Shown here one piece after another: positions 62,996-64,000 of a stretch of 64,000 nucleotides of DNA. The DNA lies in NCBI GenBank assembly GCA_024236215.1, contig JACKKX010000001.1, positions 186,001 to 250,000 of the forward strand, in the 5' to 3' direction. This DNA is from Novosphingobium sp. GTDB lineage: Bacteria > Pseudomonadota > Alphaproteobacteria > Sphingomonadales > Sphingomonadaceae. Each line of letters begins with the position of its first letter. Positions within the stretch are counted from its first letter, which is position 1. The position numbers were made by a program, and so were the translations under genes. The notes beneath the pieces are model-generated. The model was not told the DNA's origin, did no database searches, and worked only from the letters and a program-made list of their open reading frames with translations.

Positions 62996-63937
62996 ATGGT
63001 ACAATCAATCGAAAGCAATGGTGCTGACGACACGGTCAACGCAAGCGATCCCGGCGACTTTCCCTTCGGCGAAGAGCTGATCATCGCGGCCTTGGACGCT
63101 CTGCTAGAAACGCTCACGCCGGGCCGCCATGCGCCGCCACAGATCCTTCCGAGCACTCCCGATCCCCGCCCGGTGATCTCGGTCGAAGCCGACCTTCTTC
63201 ATGACGCGGTCGTCAGCCTGTGCCTCCCGGCCTTCAAGGGCGGGGACAAGGGGGCTGCAAGCCCGATCAAGCAGCGCCTCGCTCGCCAGAAGGTTCCGCA
63301 CCTGACCCTCATCCTGAGCGCCGATTCCTTGAGACTGCGTAACGAGGCTCACCAGATTGCGGTGGAGGTCGAATTGCCGATCAAGGCGGCGACGGTAGAC
63401 GTACCGACCCAAGGGATCGCGGTAAGCGTCCCGTATCATTTCATTTCCGGTCTCTATGGCAGCCGTGGCTGCGGGCTCAAAAGGGCAATCGTACAACTGA
63501 GCTACGATGCCCAAACCGGCACTCTGCACCTGGTGGAAGGTTCCACGTGCCTCGCAATCACGGTGCAGGAGTTGCCGGAACCTCCCCGCCCCCTTGCCGA
63601 AGAAGCGATCGACGCCAAACGAGTCGATTTTGCCGCCTGCGAATATGCAAAGGCATTGAAACGTCTGAAAGGCATAACGAGCGACCAGCACGATACGACT
63701 TCCCGCACGAAATTCTGGCTTGAAGAAGGCCGTGTGCTCGTCGCGGGACATCAGCAACCGGCAGAATACCTCTCCAGCGAACTGATCGGCCTCAAGGTCT
63801 GCCTGTCTCCTGGCCAGTTTCCTACTGTGCTCTCGCTCCTGGCTCGCCTCGGCAGGAAGCAGTCCACCATGCGCAGCCACCAGAACCTGTTCCTGCTCAG
63901 CAACGAGGCATTGACCGTGATGTTCCGCGTGGTCTGA
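62996..63937 (+). CDS. Putative beta sliding clamp-like protein of the element
   Basis: A 313-residue protein. AGGAG overlaps the stop of the DnaX-like gene 8 nt ahead of this ATG, so the two are coupled. After a 55-residue acidic start, residues 58-195 follow a DnaN domain pattern: ISVEADLLHDAVVSL, TLILSADSLRLRNEA, GIAVSVPYHFISGLYG and a strand pair VQLSYDAQTGTLHLVEG. Residues 208-313 (ALKRLKGITSDQHDTTSRT, VCLSPGQFPTVLSLLARLG) may be a second and partial third domain. Host DnaN is about 370 residues with three domains, so this one is shorter. The assignment rests on pattern and on its partner gene. Confidence 0.5.
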   Translation: MVQSIESNGADDTVNASDPGDFPFGEELIIAALDALLETLTPGRHAPPQILPSTPDPRPVISVEADLLHDAVVSLCLPAFKGGDKGAASPIKQRLARQKVPHLTLILSADSLRLRNEAHQIAVEVELPIKAATVDVPTQGIAVSVPYHFISGLYGSRGCGLKRAIVQLSYDAQTGTLHLVEGSTCLAITVQELPEPPRPLAEEAIDAKRVDFAACEYAKALKRLKGITSDQHDTTSRTKFWLEEGRVLVAGHQQPAEYLSSELIGLKVCLSPGQFPTVLSLLARLGRKQSTMRSHQNLFLLSNEALTVMFRVV

Positions 63938-64000
63938 GCCCGCAGTTTCTACCAACTACGAGTAGAGCCTTGGGCCGTTTTGATGCCCTTCGCTGGGCGT

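Noticed and set aside
1-64000. CRISPR arrays and rRNA genes
   Set aside because: No regularly spaced repeats of CRISPR length and no 16S/23S/5S signatures were seen; the only tRNA found is tRNA-Gln.

Overview
The window is a high-GC alphaproteobacterial chromosome segment, most likely from the Sphingomonadales. The grounds are the str-S10-spc-alpha ribosomal supercluster in alphaproteobacterial order, an Arg/Gly-rich N-terminal tail on S5, acidic Ala-rich tails on L3 and L15, and the general gene content (TonB receptors, P450 with rubredoxin, glutathione transferases, prolyl oligopeptidases). The genus cannot be fixed from the sequence alone.

Region 1 (1-24.7 kb, minus strand) is the translation and transcription supercluster, read from right to left: rpsL, rpsG, fusA, tuf, then rpsJ-rplC-rplD-rplW-rplB-rpsS-rplV-rpsC-rplP-rpmC-rpsQ, rplN-rplX-rplE-rpsN-rpsH-rplF-rplR-rpsE-rpmD-rplO-secY-adk-rpsM-rpsK-rpoA-rplQ. 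Its gene order is conventional, but it carries foreign or lineage-specific inserts: two acyltransferase-3 genes between rpmD and rplO, a secreted SRPBCC-like protein between adk and rpsM, and a 2-kb stretch between tuf and rpsJ with an HNH protein, an AT-rich orphan gene and a family of palindromic repeats. A perfect 33-bp inverted repeat lies between rpoA and rplQ.

Region 2 (24.7-31.3 kb) holds a large STAND-type NTPase gene with 34-residue C-terminal repeats. It is split by a 1422-bp IS256-family insertion with an 8-bp target duplication; removing the element restores an open frame of 1199 codons. A hydrolase and a GST gene lie upstream on the same strand.

Region 3 (31.5-58.6 kb) is ordinary chromosome: a TonB-like protein, a cupin/JmjC-like protein, a DUF3857-transglutaminase protein, a P450-rubredoxin-hydrolase cluster with a divergent TetR regulator and a clear operator, a copper-type TonB receptor with a DUF2946 partner, apaG, an antiporter, metZ, a PMT-like mannosyltransferase, a prolyl oligopeptidase, a polyprenol-P-sugar synthase/GtrA fusion, leuB, recO, ubiK, tspO, tlyA, ilvE and a YghU-type GST. 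A compact locus at 55.45-55.70 kb has two tiny reading frames with very strong ribosome binding sites and a duplicated terminator-like hairpin.

Region 4 (58.6-64 kb) is the left end of an integrative element at the 3' end of tRNA-Gln(TTG). It has a tyrosine recombinase, then a protein with a DnaX (clamp-loader tau/gamma) ATPase domain joined to a long unassigned C-terminus, then a translationally coupled protein that resembles a beta sliding clamp. A mobile element carrying its own clamp loader and putative clamp is the strongest candidate here for an undescribed system. It runs off the right edge of the window.
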